From NCBI GenBank assembly GCA_030549775.1, contig CM060177.1:63366638-63430637 (forward strand): 64,000 bases of DNA. The letters run 5' to 3'. Every line of letters begins with the position of its first letter. The first letter of the stretch is position 1. Both the position numbers and the translations under genes were made by a program. Origin of the DNA: Tamarix chinensis. Its lineage: Eukaryota; Streptophyta; Magnoliopsida; Caryophyllales; Tamaricaceae. Positions 1 to 12,180 of this stretch are shown here, piece after piece. The notes under the pieces were generated by a model, which was not told the origin of the DNA, ran no database searches, and worked only from the letters and a program-made list of their open reading frames with translations.

Positions 1-846
1 AGTTCACTTACCCTCTTAAATACTACCCCGGGTGAACTCAATAGCATATCTATGTGGTTATTAAAAATTGAAAAGGATGCAAGAAAAATATTGCTAATAT
101 GGTTTTAAAATTAAAATTCTTTTGGTTAGAAAGGCATTAATGTTAATACCACTAAAACAAGTACCAATCAGGGATAGTAAAAGAGTAACGGGTATAGACC
201 ATTCTCCTTCTCCTGCTTCAATCCTCTAATGGTCAAATGCATAATATGATCTGGTGTATGAGGCATCATACTAAAAGGAAGATGAGCTTATCAAAAATAA
301 ATGGAAGAATGAGGTTTGGTCCATCCAATAGTGTGCCTAGTACATGGGTATAAACATTCTCTACTGTAAAATACAACCAACGGGTATGTTTGTAGATTTT
401 TGGAAATAGTTCAATATCTTCATGTGGAACTAGCAGGTTTGGTTTGATTGTCTAGATTACTAACAGAGCATGCAAATTTAATTTTGTCTCTTAAGTCTAA
501 GCAAGAAGGTAATTTTACATATTTCTACTTTGACAATAGAGATACTGATTCTAGTCCTGATTCTTATGCCCCAGTTGTAAGGCAGAAACTAGTATAGTCA
601 TTATTGACTTCACCAAAAAAGCAAAGTAGAGTTTATCATGTCAAAACAGATTGAATACAAGATTTTAGGCAAAGAATAAATGCATGTTGAGAGACCAAGT
701 GCATCAAACAAAATTTTGGAACCATGCATATTAACTGTTGAATAACATAGAAAGAGAAAAACAATGTTCTTATTCTTCGATCCTTGTTGAGAGAGTTGGA
801 CAAGGGTGAAGTAAGAAACAAAATAAAAGAGAAGAAGAAAAAAAAG
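1..846. other. Unassigned AT-rich flank
   Basis: No coding region is recognisable here. A 170-residue minus-strand open frame (610-1122) has no family signature and runs antisense to the kinase exon that starts at 847, so I treat it as chance. The last 60 bases may include 5' flank or leader of the USP/U-box pseudogene. Confidence 0.5.
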
Positions 847-1349
847 ATGTGGCTTCCAAGAGAGAATACAGAAAGGATAGATCAAGGAAACATAAATACA
901 TTGATTGCAATTGCCATAGACAAGGATAAAGCGAGCCAAAATGCACTCAAATGGGCAATTGACAATATGCCGTAGAGAGGCCAAATTGTTGTGTTGATTC
1001 ATGTCAAATCTAAAATCCTTTCTTCTTCTTCTGCATCTACCCATGGCGTTAACACCAGTAAGCCAATTTTCCTTTTTATGCTTTCTCCTTCTAAGGATCT
1101 CAACTAGAGATAAAAATTCCACACAATATTTTTTGTTGGAATAAAATTTAAGTGTACTTTTATCATTTGTGAAAATAGAAGAATTATATGCTCATCTCTA
1201 AAGTATTCCTGTAACACCCCGAGTCGACACGACCACACGGGGGCTACCTTGGAGCGCTTTCAGATTGATCGGCTGGTCCCACAGATCAACACGAGTCCTT
1301 TTAGCACGCTTTATCCTCACTCACGCACTTCCCGATAAATTTTCAGGAA

Positions 1350-1456
1350 ATTTCCGAAACTTCCCAGGAGGTCACCCATCCTAAAATTACTCCACGGCCA
1401 GCACGCTTAACTATGGAGTTCTTAGGACGGAATCACCAAAAGGATGGTATACCATG
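1350..1456 (-). other. 5S rRNA-like promoter segment in left Cassandra LTR
   Basis: On the minus strand the segment reads AGTTAAGCGTGCT followed by AGGATGGGTGACCTCCTGGG. These are the box A and box C regions of the internal RNA polymerase III promoter of plant 5S rRNA. The part in between has diverged from a true 5S gene, so this is a domesticated promoter module rather than a 5S gene. Confidence 0.85.
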
Positions 1457-1801
1457 TTGATATAAGTAATCATATCAATCCTTATAGCACTCCGCTCAAT
1501 TTGGGGTATTACATTCACCCCCACTCAAAGAACGCAACGTCCTCGTTGCGCCTCAACCAATGATTGTCTCAATACAGTTCATCCCAAGAATCGTCCCGCT
1601 AGGTGGCTGACTGGCTCATCCAAGTTCAGCTCACGGTCGCGGGTTTGCTCTGATACCATCTTGTAACACCCCGAGTCGACACGACCACACGGGGGCTACC
1701 TTGGAACGCTTTCAGATTGATCGGCTGGCCCCACAGATCAACACGAGTCCTTTTAGCACGCTTTATCCTCACTCACGCACTTCCCGATAAATTTTCAGGA
1801 A

Positions 1802-1908
1802 ATTTCCGAAACTTCCCAGGAGGTCACCCATCCTAAAATTACTCCACGGCCAGCACGCTTAACTATGGAGTTCTTAGGACGGAATCACCAAAAGGATGGT
1901 ATACCATG
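1802..1908 (-). other. 5S rRNA-like promoter segment in right Cassandra LTR
   Basis: The second copy of the 5S-like module, at the equivalent position of the other LTR, with the same box A and box C words and no difference within them. Confidence 0.85.
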
Positions 1909-2394
1909 TTGATATAAGTAGCCATATCAATCCTTATAGCACTCCGCTCAATTTGGGGTATTACAATTCCCCCCTCTTCTGTATTAATGAGAATTCAATA
2001 GGCAGTAAAATGGATGCACAGATGAAGGTGTTGTTCCTTCCATTCCATTTCTTTTGCACGCGGAAAGATGTAGGTATCTAAACTCACAATATTTGTCACA
2101 AGTTATTCTTTCTAACCATGAATCAAATCAGTAGTATAACAGAATCAGAGGGACAACTCCACACCTAGATGCAAGATAAAATTTAATAATGATGGAAATA
2201 ATTTCATTTTATTTTATTTTTCTCTATACCATTGATAGATTCAATGCAAGGATATTATATTGGAAGATCCAGATACAGCTAAAGTGTTAATAGAGCATGT
2301 AACTCTTTCAGCTATAGACATCTTGGTTCTGGGTGCTTCAAAGGGTGGCTTCTTGAGGTACACATCCATATCATATGTCGTCATGCCCACACAC

Positions 2395-3168
2395 ACATGC
2401 ACACACACATATTGGTTCATTCTGTCTGCAAAAACTTCAATTGATGTCAACTAAAATCATTAATTCTCGTTTCAACTTATATATATTTTAAAACAGATTC
2501 AACAAGATGGACATTCCAACGGTGGTATCAAAGGGACTACCTCATCAGGTCAAATGAAAAATTCACAGATCTGGCAGGAAAATAAGATTAATAGATCTGG
2601 AATCCCTTAATTCATTCAAACGTAATATAACAACGCAGGACCAATCGAACCCAAAAAAAAAATCAAGGACGAATTAAAGAGGATACTTGAAACAAAAAGA
2701 AGAGAGATTGCATACCTAGAACAAATCTCGCAAAATAAACTATAAAAACTCGTATATATCCTTTTGTTCGTGCAATAGCAAACGTAGAATGCTCGTCGAG
2801 TAGATATGAAGGAGTGGAAGCAAGATCGAATGATGTAGAGGTGAAGAGTCAAACAACTGCAACTCGAATGGACGAATGTAGAGGTCTACTCATCGAGTGT
2901 CGAACGCAGTAACAGTGAACCAATATTTATCATAAACGAATTTCTTACTTAACAGGGTACCGTACCGGATAGGTTATAAACTAATTTTGATAAGTAGGTA
3001 GGATTTACTTCTTGATTATAGCTTATAAAAAGTAGTTTTCGATAATTAATTTTAAAAATAACTTTTAAAAATGAAAACCAAACAGTAATAATTAATCTAT
3101 AATTACTTTTTATAATTAATTATCTAAAAAACTACTTTTTCTAAGTAAAACCAAACGAGCTCTTAACT
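2395..3168 (+). repeat. Segmental duplication, copy 1 (partner at 16318-17056)
   Basis: The block starts near the ACACACAC/TATTGGTTC stretch in intron 3 of the kinase pseudogene. It covers exon 4, a CpG-bearing stretch that reads like a leader on the minus strand, a GTACCGTACCGG box and a MITE-like AT-rich repeat ending AAACGAGCTCT. The same order recurs about 13.9 kb downstream with scattered substitutions and small indels. Both copies keep the kinase intron-exon junction, which shows that genomic DNA was copied and not an mRNA. Confidence 0.85.
2975..3168. mobile_element. MITE-like AT-rich element, family B
   Basis: A short non-coding AT-rich element with internal inverted TAAGTAG/CTACTTTT words. 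It ends in AAGTAAAACCAAACGAGCT, the complement of the GTTTGGTTTTACTT start common in hAT-type MITEs. Related copies are at 12835-13026 and 16870-17056, and a shorter relative opens each tandem unit from 3169. Exact ends and target duplications are unclear, so the superfamily is tentative. Confidence 0.5.
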
Positions 3169-6100
3169 TTTTATAAGTAGTTTTTTTATAAACGTAATTA
3201 TAGATTAAAATAAGTGCTTGGTTTTACATTTAAAAAATTGTTATAAAAAATTAATTAATAAAAATAACTTTCAATAAGTAATTAATTAAAAGTAAATTTT
3301 ACCTACTTTCTAAAAGAACTTCTACAACCACGACATGATATCTACTTAAAAACAAATTCGTTCATGTTAGCACCTATTTCCCGTCTCCATCCCTGACCAC
3401 AAGTCATTTTTTTACAAAGTTTTTAACAGATTGTTTGGCTTACATCAGCTTGATCTCCTCCATTTTTTCCAAATGTATTGAATAAATCTGACACAAGATA
3501 GATTGATTTATTAAATTACATTGGAAATATCATTGAAATTCAATCTTAAGCTTTTTTCTTATCAATTAAATTCATAATTAGTAGTTTCCATCATTTTGTT
3601 TTATTTTATTTACCTATAGGGTTTTGACCCATCCATTTCTAATTAATCTGTTTAGATATGAGCCAACATGGCCATGTAGATTCTTAGTGTGATTACCCGG
3701 TATCTAACCCCGACACGGCCTAGCCATGTGGGGTGTTAGATTTTATTTTCTCAATGCGATTTTAAATGATCGGACAATTACCTTTAGTGAAGGATATTTA
3801 AAGACCTATTTGAGGATGACTCAAGTGATACATTTGAGGCTAGCCTTCCATATCTTGGCTCTATAATTTCTTTTTGATTTTATCTCTCTTTTATGCAAAA
3901 ACCCATTAGATTAAATATTTTGCTTTCAATTTGTAACAACAATTTTGGAGAACTGAACCACTGCAATGAACTCCATCTCTACAGTCTTATTTATTAGATT
4001 CTTCTCTTTCTCATGTACTATTATGTGTTTGATTTAATTCTTATGATTTATAATTTCAATTATTCATGAGTAATTAGCTATTTGAGGATCTAATTAGGTT
4101 TGATTCTATTGTTGATTTGATGAATTGATTGAGTGGTTGTTGAAATTGTTTAAGTTGTATTATTCAATTGCTAGCATTTAATTAATTAGTGTTAGAAAAA
4201 TTTATCACTATTTTAATCTAATTAAATTGTTAATTAGAATTGAAAGATTATATTTATCATTAGAACTTAGCAACTAAATGGGAATTAATGACTCATGAAA
4301 GTACATTGGTGATTCTCAGGAATTGGTTAAATTAGCTTGTTCTTAATGAGTTTAATTAATTTCATAACATGTTTGGTTTAACTTTTGATAAGTAGTTTTT
4401 TATGAAAGTAATTATAGATTAAAATAAGTATTGGGTTTTACTTCTAAAAAATTGTTATAAAAAAATTAATTAATAAAAATTAGTTTCTATAAGTAATTAA
4501 TCAAAAGTAAATTTTACTTACTTTCTAAAATAACTTCTACAACCATGGCATGATATCTACTTAAAAAAAATTGTTCATGTTAGCACTTGTTTCGTCACCA
4601 TCCTTGACCAAAAGTCATTTTTTTTACAAAGTAAGATTGTTTGGTTTACTTCATCTTGATCTCCTCCATTTTTTCCAAATGTATTGTATAAATTTGACAC
4701 AAGATAGATTGATTTATTAAATTACATTGGAATTATCATTGAAATTCAATCTTAGGCTTGATTCTTATCAATTAAATTCATAATTAGTAGTTTCCATCAT
4801 TTCATTTTATTTTATTTAGCTATAGGGTTTTAACCCATCCATTTCTAATTAATATTTGTATATATGGGCCAACATGGCCATGTAGTTTTTTAGTGTGATT
4901 ACCCAGTCTCTAACCCCAACACGGCCTAGCCATGTGGTGTGTTAGATTTTGTTTTCTCAATGCGATTTTAAATAATCGAACAATTACCTTCATTGATGGA
5001 TATTTAAAGACCTATTTGTGGATGACTCAAGTGATACATTTGAGGCTGGCCTTCCATATCTTGGCTCTATAATTTCTTTTTGATTTTATCTCTCTTTTAT
5101 GCAAAAACCCATTAGATTAAATATTTTTCTTTCAATTTTTAACATCAATTCTGGAGAACTAAACCACCGCATTGAACTCCATCTCTAGAGTCTTATCTAT
5201 TAGATTCTTCTCTTTCTCATGTAGTATTATGTGTTTGATTTAATTATTATGCTTTATAATTTCAATTATGCATGAGTAATTAACTGTTCTAGGATCTATT
5301 TAGGTTTCATTCTATTTTTGATTTGATGAATTGATTGAGTTGTTGTTGGGATTGTATTATTCAATTGCTAGCATTTAATTAATTAGTGTTGGAACAACTG
5401 ATTACTATTTTAATCTTATTAGATTGTTAATTAGAATTGAAAGATTATAACATTATAACTTAGCGACTAAACACGAATTAATGACTCACAAAATAGGATG
5501 GTGATTCTTGGGAATTGGTTCAATTAGCTTGTTCTTACTGAGTTTAATTAGTTCTATAGCATGTTTGGTTTAACTTTTGATAAGTAGTTTTTTATAAAAG
5601 TAATTATAGATTAAAATAAGTGTTTGGTTTTACTTTTAAAAAATTATTATAAAAAAGTAATTAATAAAAATCACTTTCTATAAGTAATTAATGAAAAGTA
5701 AATTTTACCTACTATCTAAAATAACTTCTACAACCACGGCATGATATCAACTTAAAAAAAATTCGTTCATGTTAGCACTTGTTTCCCATCCCCATCCCTG
5801 GCCACAAGTCGTTTTATTTACAAAGTCTTTTAGAGATTGTTTTGTTTTCTTTATCTTGATCTCCTCCATTTTTTCCAAATATATTAAATAAATCTAACAC
5901 AAGATATTTTGATTTATTAAATTATATTAGAATTATCATTCCTGAGGCTTGTTTCTTATCAATTAAATTCATAATTAGTAGTTTCCATCATTTTTATTTT
6001 ATTTTATATACCTATAAGGTTTTAACCCATCCATTTCTAATTAATCTGTTTAGATATGAGTCAACATGGCCATATAGCTTTTTAGTGTGATTACCTAGTC

Positions 6101-7805
6101 TCTAACCCCAACACGGTCTAGCCGTGTGGGGTGTTAGATTTTGTTTTGTCAATGTGATTTTAAAAGATCGGAAAATTACATTCAGTGAAGGATATTTAAA
6201 GACCTATTTGAGGATGACTCAAGTGATACATTTGAGGCTGGCCTTCCATCTCTTGGCTCTATAATTTCTCTTTGATTTTATCTCTCTTTTATGCAAAAAC
6301 CCATTACATTAAATCTTTTGCTTTCAATTTGTATCATCAATTTTGGAGAAATGAACCACCGCATTGAACTCCATCTCTAGAGTCTTATCTATTATATTCT
6401 TCTCTTTCTCATGTACTATTATGTGTTTGATTTAATTATTATGCTTTATAATTTCAATTATGCATGAGTAATTAACTATTCTAGGATCTATTTAGGTTTG
6501 ATTTTATTGTTGATTTGATGAATTGATTGAATTGTTTTTAGAATTGTTAGAATTGTATTATTCAATTGCTAGCATTTAATTAACTAGGGTTAGAACAATT
6601 GATCATTATTTTAATCTAATTAGGTTGTTAATTAGAATTGAAATATTAAAATTAACATTAGAACTTAGCAACTAAACGGGAATTAATGAATCACAAAAGT
6701 AGATTGGTAATTCTCGGGAATTGATTGAGTTAGTGATGTAATTCTCAAAACACCTTCTTAGATCACAAAGTTAATTTTTGTCTCAAGAAGGAATACTCAA
6801 ATTTGGACAGAAAGTAATTAGCAATAAAATAACGAAAAATGAACCAAAACTCAAGAACGCACTCAAAGTTCTAGGATCTTAGGCAAGAACTCAAGACAAA
6901 CTCAAAGCTCACCCTAATCTTATAACTCAAAACAAACTCAAAGCTATAAGAAAATAATCTTTAACTCGAGACAAACTCAAAGCAAAGAGAAAACCATAAG
7001 GTATATTGTGAATAATCAGGAATTATTATTCCTCTCTTCAAACTTATATTTATAGGAAATATCATACAGCAAAAGAAAGCCAACGGTTTGGCTGAATAAT
7101 AGCCCCAAAACCATTCAGCTATAACAACTAAGAATTAAAGATATGCCCCCCTTTTAACTCCCCTCATTAAGGCATCAAATGCTTCTTAATGAATAGAAAT
7201 GAAACAACAGCAATTTTTTAATCTGGCGCACCTTTTGCCTCCCTTCTTAATGGGATTAAATACCCATTTGAAAGAGCTAAATTATTTATTATAATAATAA
7301 AAACACAAAAAAAAAATAAACAAGACTAAAATAACCACAGATCTCCTTGGGATTCTACTTGCTTCGTCTTTACTAAATAAGGCTTTAATCACACACCCAA
7401 GTAAGGCATGTAACATATTCTAACTTGTGAGAAAATGGGGAAAACCCAAGGGCTTCCAAAACAAGTGCCACAGGTTCATGGGCCAAGTTTGACTTTGGAT
7501 CAGTTAGCTTATTCTTAATGAGTTTAATTAGTTCTATAGCCATGAAAATAGGTTGTTAGATTTAGTTAAGCATGACTTTTAGTTCCTGAAATAGATTAAT
7601 GGTTAATTTTACCTAATTGTTTCTAACTTATTTTATAAATCTAACACAAGATAGATTGATTTATTAAATTACATTAGAATTATCACTGAAATTCAATCTT
7701 AGGCTTGTTTCTTATCAATTAAATTCATAATTAGTAGTTTTCATCATTTTTTCTATTTTATTTACCTATAGGGCTTGACCCATCCATTTCTAATTAATCT
7801 TTTTA
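3169..7805 (+). repeat. Tandem array of about 1.2-kb units (three units plus a partial fourth)
   Basis: Equivalent landmarks recur at a 1.19-1.22 kb spacing. AAGTAGTTTTTTTA occurs at 3175, 4390 and 5582, and TGATCTCCTCCATTTTTTCC at 3451, 4657 and 5857. Each unit has a MITE-like opening, a segment with TCTAACCCC, ACACGG and CTAGCC(A/G)TGTGG words, a TATTTAAAGACC box and an AT-rich tail. A partial unit resumes after the solo LTR and is clear at 7630-7805. No reading frame is shared. It may be tandemly amplified repeat DNA or repeated pieces of a larger non-autonomous element. Confidence 0.85.
6734..7502 (-). mobile_element. 769-bp solo LTR
   Basis: The element begins TGATGTAATTCTC and ends GACTTTGGATCA, so it has TG...CA termini. 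It is flanked by a perfect 5-bp duplication GTTAG (6729-6733 and 7503-7507). Units 1 and 2 of the surrounding array run through the equivalent site without interruption, which confirms a clean insertion. On the minus strand a TATAAATA box lies at 7047-7054, as expected for an LTR promoter. No primer-binding site, internal region or second LTR is present. It is best read as the product of LTR-LTR recombination. Confidence 0.85.
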
Positions 7806-10300
7806 GATATCCAAAAGCAATAAAAAATAATAGTTAACATCAAAGTCCCTAAGGATATGACCTTATTTTGCTACTATGACATCCGTATGCTTGTGGATTT
7901 AAGCGCACAACTGATTAACTAATTCACCATTTTATCAAAGGGTTTCATTCAACCAAACTAATAGATTAGTTTAGAAAAAGTGATCGACTGGTCTATAGAA
8001 TAATTTACTAGTCTGGCAAAATTGATCGATTGAGTTTTCAGGCCAAGTACTTATCGAAGCTTGATTTTATGATAAATTCCTTGCATAAAAATGGAACTTT
8101 AATAATCTAACTACAATATGTTATCGAGTGATTCTTAAATATTTTTATCATTTATTCATCTTTAGTTGGTACCTCAAATATGTTTAATGGCTTGATTTTG
8201 ATAGTTAAGGGAGAGAAATACCTCACTCTTGTCTTATTCTTCCTCTCTCCTATATACGCTTTAAGTGGCATGCTTTAATTTCCAAACTAACCCTGAATGG
8301 TAAGGATATGCCTTTCCCATGCTGATCTTCCATTTTCCTTATTTTGTTTGATATTTTATAAATAAGCTCGACCTATATTCTCTAAAAAATCACCATTTGA
8401 GCTCTGGAATAGGAGTAAACCTAGTTTTGATAAATCCACCTATTCAAATCAAATTTGAAATGTAAAATTAGGGTTTTTGATCTGTTGCATAACCTCACTC
8501 ATTCCTTAACTGATTCGTTGGCTATAAATAACCCCCAAAACCCTTTCTTCTCACCTTTCTTTCAGCCTCTAAAACATCTCAATCCTTGAGAGCTTGTGTT
8601 AATTTCCGCTCCACTTCGAGCTTACTTTGGAATTCCTTTGACTCTTATGATCTTTTCGTTAGTTCCCTCTTATTTTATCCTTATGCAACAAAGAGTTAGA
8701 TTTAGGAGGAATTTGAGCTATTTTTAGATGAATCATTCTCTATTTTTCTTTTGGGAGTGGGATGCTCATTTTCTTTTCTAATTTGAAGTTATTGATTTGT
8801 GAAAGTTATTTAATGATTTCATATTTATAATTCGTTATTTTCAAAGGTTTTGAAAGTTAAAATCTTCCAACTTGATTTTTTCCTCTTTAGTAGGAAACTT
8901 TGTTAAACATCAAGTAAGTTATTCTTACCTTTGAAATATGGCCTCAATAAGCATGTGATATGATGTACTCTACAATATGTTAATTTTGTATGCCTATATA
9001 CTATTTGGGATTTCTAATTAATGCGTGTTGAATTATTTAAGAAGAGAAAATAGGGTTGATTTGCTTGAAAGTAAAGCACGGTTCAGTTTATGAGCTTTTT
9101 AAATATTTGTAGTGTGCTATGGCATATTATGGTTTGGATATCTTAAAATTTTAGAGTGTGAATCATGTGTAAAATGTTTGATATGTGTTGTGTGGGAGCA
9201 AACTGATTGCATGATCCAAAGCATAGTTGAATGGTTGGCCTAAACAGATTGACCAGTTGGTCTATGGTGACTTTGATTGCTCTTTGCTCAAACCCATCAA
9301 AGGTTTGTCAGAACTTATTGACTCTTCTTAAAACAATCAACTGGCCTAATCAAATCAATCAACTAGTTTAAGGAAACTTTGGAGCTTTGGATGAGCAAAA
9401 CCGGTTGATTGGTTTAGGCAGAGTGTATTGTTTTGTTCTTTTGCAATTGCTTTGGTTGAATACTTTGCATAATGCTATAATAAGATCTTTTAATAATGAG
9501 AATACCCATCTTGGCATGAATTAACTATTGGATGGATTAAAGGGATCAACATTCATGATATTCTATTTTGTGCCCTTACAAGGCTTTTATAAGTAAATTG
9601 GAATGAGAACGCTATGATACTAATTTTGAGCAAGATAATTCAGATTTTGGCATAAAATAGATTACCTTACAGGGTTGATTTGCACTTGGCTAAGCACTAA
9701 TGGAAATTTCAACACATGGTTAGAGGGTAATAATGGTTAAGAAGGAATAAATGAGTATATGGATGTGTTACTTCAATATTGCATGGGCCTTGTATGATAA
9801 CATAACCTAGTAAAATAACACGCTAATCACTTAAACTGGAAGATAATCGAGTTATGCATGGGTCTGAGATACCCAATCCTTGATTAGCTACTGGGGTTAA
9901 TCTTTCTTCGGAAGTTAATTAGTGCCTCTAGGATTTTCCTTCAGGTGGGATCCTTGTGCATTGCCTACTCTAGACCTTAATGATATGATACGGGATATCG
10001 ATACTAAAAGATCTGGTCACCTAGGAAAGTTAGTTGGCTTTAGCCTAACTTTATTTCCTCTAGTTTGGATAGGCTTCCATAGTATGCGAGACCATGACGT
10101 AGTATAATATCCATTGCTCTATAAAAATAAGAATAAGTAGCATGAAGGTGTGGATAAAGAAAAATGAAAAAAAAAAGGAAAAGGGAAAGAGAAATAACAA
10201 CTTATAAATTAATGACTTAATGAATTATGCAAAGTTGGGAAATACACACAATGGGAAATTATGTATATGGGTTGTAGAAGCCTTCATAAATTGTTTGAAC
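7806..10300. other. Unassigned non-coding, probably old repeat
   Basis: No domain or long frame is recognisable. The stretch has a TATA-like GGCTATAAATAACCCCC at 8520-8535 followed by a pyrimidine-rich leader. Variants of a TTGATYGATTGG/CCAGTTGGTCTATGG-like phrase recur near 7980, 9235 and 9345. The organisation resembles LTR and leader sequence of a non-autonomous retroelement, but I could not find its ends. A 61-codon frame at 9922-10107 is unremarkable. Confidence 0.4.
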
Positions 10301-10307
10301 AACCTAG

Positions 10308-10640
10308 GTGTCGTTTGGTACTATTTATTTTTAATAACTACTTTTAGATAAAAATTATTTTTATAAATCTACTTTTAAAAAAGTACTTTTATAAGTAATA
10401 TGTATGTTTGTTTTTATTTTTATTATATAAATGATTAATGCAAAAAAACTACTTATTGTACCTTATTAGTGTTTGGTTTTCATTTTTCTACAAAATTACT
10501 TTTTTTTTCCATCTTTAGTTTTTATCTTCCTATATATATATTTTAGTAATAATTACTATATAAATTATGTAATATTAAATATTAAAAAGCATATGAAACA
10601 TTAACAAGTATAAAAAAATTTAAAATTAAACTTTAACTTT
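10308..10640 (+). mobile_element. MITE-like element, family C, copy 1
   Basis: The start GTCGTTTGGTACTATTT, followed by TTTTAATAACTACTTTTAGA and later TTTTCATTTTTCTACAAAAT and TATCTTCCTATATATAT, matches a second copy at 13499-13830 in the same order. It is AT-rich and non-coding, with a GTTTGG-type start typical of hAT MITEs. The 3' end is not defined. Confidence 0.55.
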
Positions 10641-11158
10641 TCTCAAATGTGTTTTTTTTATAAAAAAATTTAATGACATAATAACTTTCTTTTTAATATA
10701 AAAAATAATAATTATTTTTAAAAGCATAATTGGAAACTAGTTGTTTGAGCCATAAATGTTTGCTCAAATATATGTCCTCTACTCTACTAACCGGCTAGGA
10801 ATGTGTTTGAAAACATATCATTTCTCTTCCATCTTCGTTCAAGTGATCAAATCCTCACACTGTTCTTGGATCTACTATTCCGTTCGTGTTTTATACAATT
10901 GGAATTTCCGCAATTAGTTATGCCCATATTCTATGATCAACTAATATACGCGAATATGCAATTTTAAATCTTTCACAAGTGTCATACATGTGTAAATTTT
11001 TCAGCAACGTACGTACATCCCTTGTCCTCTAAATCCTAGGATAAAAAAATCAAAAATACAACATATAGTATAGTATGTCCATATTCTCATACCGATCACC
11101 ATTCAATGGTTCAGTTCTCATCCTTAAGCATTTTTTTTATTAAAAAAAAACTATACAT
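10641..11158. other. Unassigned AT-rich spacer
   Basis: AT-rich sequence with many homopolymer runs and no supported gene or repeat boundary. Confidence 0.4.
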
Positions 11159-11413
11159 CTAATGTATGTGTTCTGTTGTTAAATTGGTGAGCCTGTTGCT
11201 GATCGAGATGATAACACCAAGACCTATGATTTTCCCTATTAACAAACCATTGAACCGTCCTCCTTGCAATAGGAAACCAAATCCATCTCTTCTTTTCCTC
11301 TTCCTCCTGCCCCACACGTTCTTATTCCGGTACATTATTTCCAGCTGCTCGATCCTACTGTTGAACGCACATTCAGAGAATGGGATGGTACTGTCCCTAC
11401 GTGGGAAACTCAT
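11159..11413 (-). CDS. Uncharacterised 84-residue open frame, possible exon
   Basis: Not recognised. The predicted peptide has a polar N-terminal part with RIEQLEIMYRNKNVW, a strongly basic stretch GRRKRKRR, then GFGFLLQGGRFNGLLIGKII and a hydrophobic segment LGVIISIS that could span or sit in a membrane. It lies on the strand of the possible gene start at 12.2-12.8 kb, about 0.8 kb downstream of it, and so could be a later exon of the same transcription unit. An overlapping 93-codon frame on the other strand (11166-11447) makes chance a serious alternative. Confidence 0.25.
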   Translation of the reverse strand: MSFPRRDSTIPFSECAFNSRIEQLEIMYRNKNVWGRRKRKRRDGFGFLLQGGRFNGLLIGKIIGLGVIISISNRLTNLTTEHIH

Positions 11414-12180
11414 GCCTGAAGAAGAAACTAAGGCAGAGAGGCATTAACCCAAACACTCACAAGCCTTTATCAGAGATTGAAAATGATGAGGATGAAAGAA
11501 AGACTTCTAACAACAAGAACCAAAATGATGAGGAGGGGGAACCAAAAGCAATATAAGTTTAGCAAATTGCATGGGTCGGTTAAATTTTTCTGTGGAAGCA
11601 AATTGTGACACTTCATGATTGACTAGTTGAAAGACAAAATGACAATTCTATCCTACTGTTTGGCTATCCCACAGGTTCCTACTTAAGCATACCATTTTGA
11701 GTTATAGTAGAATGTATTCTTCATAAAATAGACAAAGGAAAATAGAAACAGAACTTTCAGGAGAATCAATGAATGCCAGCAATTCCATGTGCTACTAGAT
11801 CTAATCATGTAAAAGTTCTAAGTAACCTTAAATGATTTATAAAGCTGATAATTCTCTTCCATTTACAGCACATAATAGAAGACATGATGGAAAAAAAAAT
11901 AGACAAATTTCCCTTCTGAAAATACAGTAGAAGAAAAATTCTAAGGGTGAATGAGTACCCATGATCCTAACTAAGGAAATCGTGATTTTAGTTATTTGCA
12001 GTACTACGGAGAGTGAAGTCACATCCCTCCCTCCTGGTTCCCCCCACCTCCTCAGGCCTCGATATACTCAGAGCCACACACGCACACACTTGCATTCCTA
12101 CCTCGACAAATTCAGTGTAATTGCATCCACACTCCAGCCGACCGTTTCTCTGAGTTCATCCCTTACTTCATAAATAATTC
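11414..12180. other. Unassigned spacer
   Basis: No supported gene. A 61-residue minus-strand frame (11837-12022) and a 70-residue plus-strand frame (11961-12173) overlap each other and show no family features. The base composition becomes more balanced towards 12.0-12.2 kb. Confidence 0.4.

Larger units (their letters stand above)
1210..1965 (-). mobile_element. Cassandra TRIM retrotransposon (non-autonomous, 5S-bearing LTRs)
   Basis: Two 304-bp direct LTRs (1210-1513 and 1662-1965) start TGTAACACCCC and end GGGGTATTACA. They flank a 148-bp internal domain. Only four substitutions separate the LTRs. The target-site duplication ATTCC is perfect (1205-1209 and 1966-1970). Read on the minus strand, the sequence next to the 5' LTR is TGGTATCAGAGC, the usual initiator-Met tRNA primer-binding site, and a purine tract (GAGTGGGGGTGAA) precedes the 3' LTR, which fixes the orientation. 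Each LTR holds 5S rRNA-like sequence, the diagnostic feature of Cassandra. The internal domain has no coding capacity, as expected, so movement depends on enzymes supplied in trans. It sits in intron 1 of the kinase pseudogene. Confidence 0.93.
847..2548 (+). pseudogene. USP-domain fragment of a U-box/USP receptor-like kinase, pseudogene
   Basis: Four exon remnants can be read with plausible GT-AG borders: 847-1057, 2006-2069, 2239-2357 and 2497-2548. Exon 1 starts MWLPRENTERID and gives IAIAIDKDKASQNALKWA, the start of a universal stress protein fold, but codon 43 is TAG (973-975); RGQIVVLIHVKS follows in frame. Exon 2 gives QMKVLFLPFHFFCTRKD, exon 3 IQCKDIILEDPDTAKVLIEH and LVLGASKGGFLR, exon 4 RFNKMDIPTVVSKGLPHQ. 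This order matches the N-terminal USP domain of plant PUB35/PUB51/PUB52-type kinases, which carry kinase and U-box domains further on. No kinase or U-box sequence follows, so the copy is truncated as well as stopped. A Cassandra element occupies intron 1. The family call rests on remembered motif similarity, and the pseudogene call on the stop and the truncation. Confidence 0.8.

Noticed and set aside
1350..1908. 5S rRNA genes
   Set aside because: The 5S-like segments lie inside 304-bp LTRs with TG...CA ends and a target duplication, and the region between boxes has diverged from 5S.
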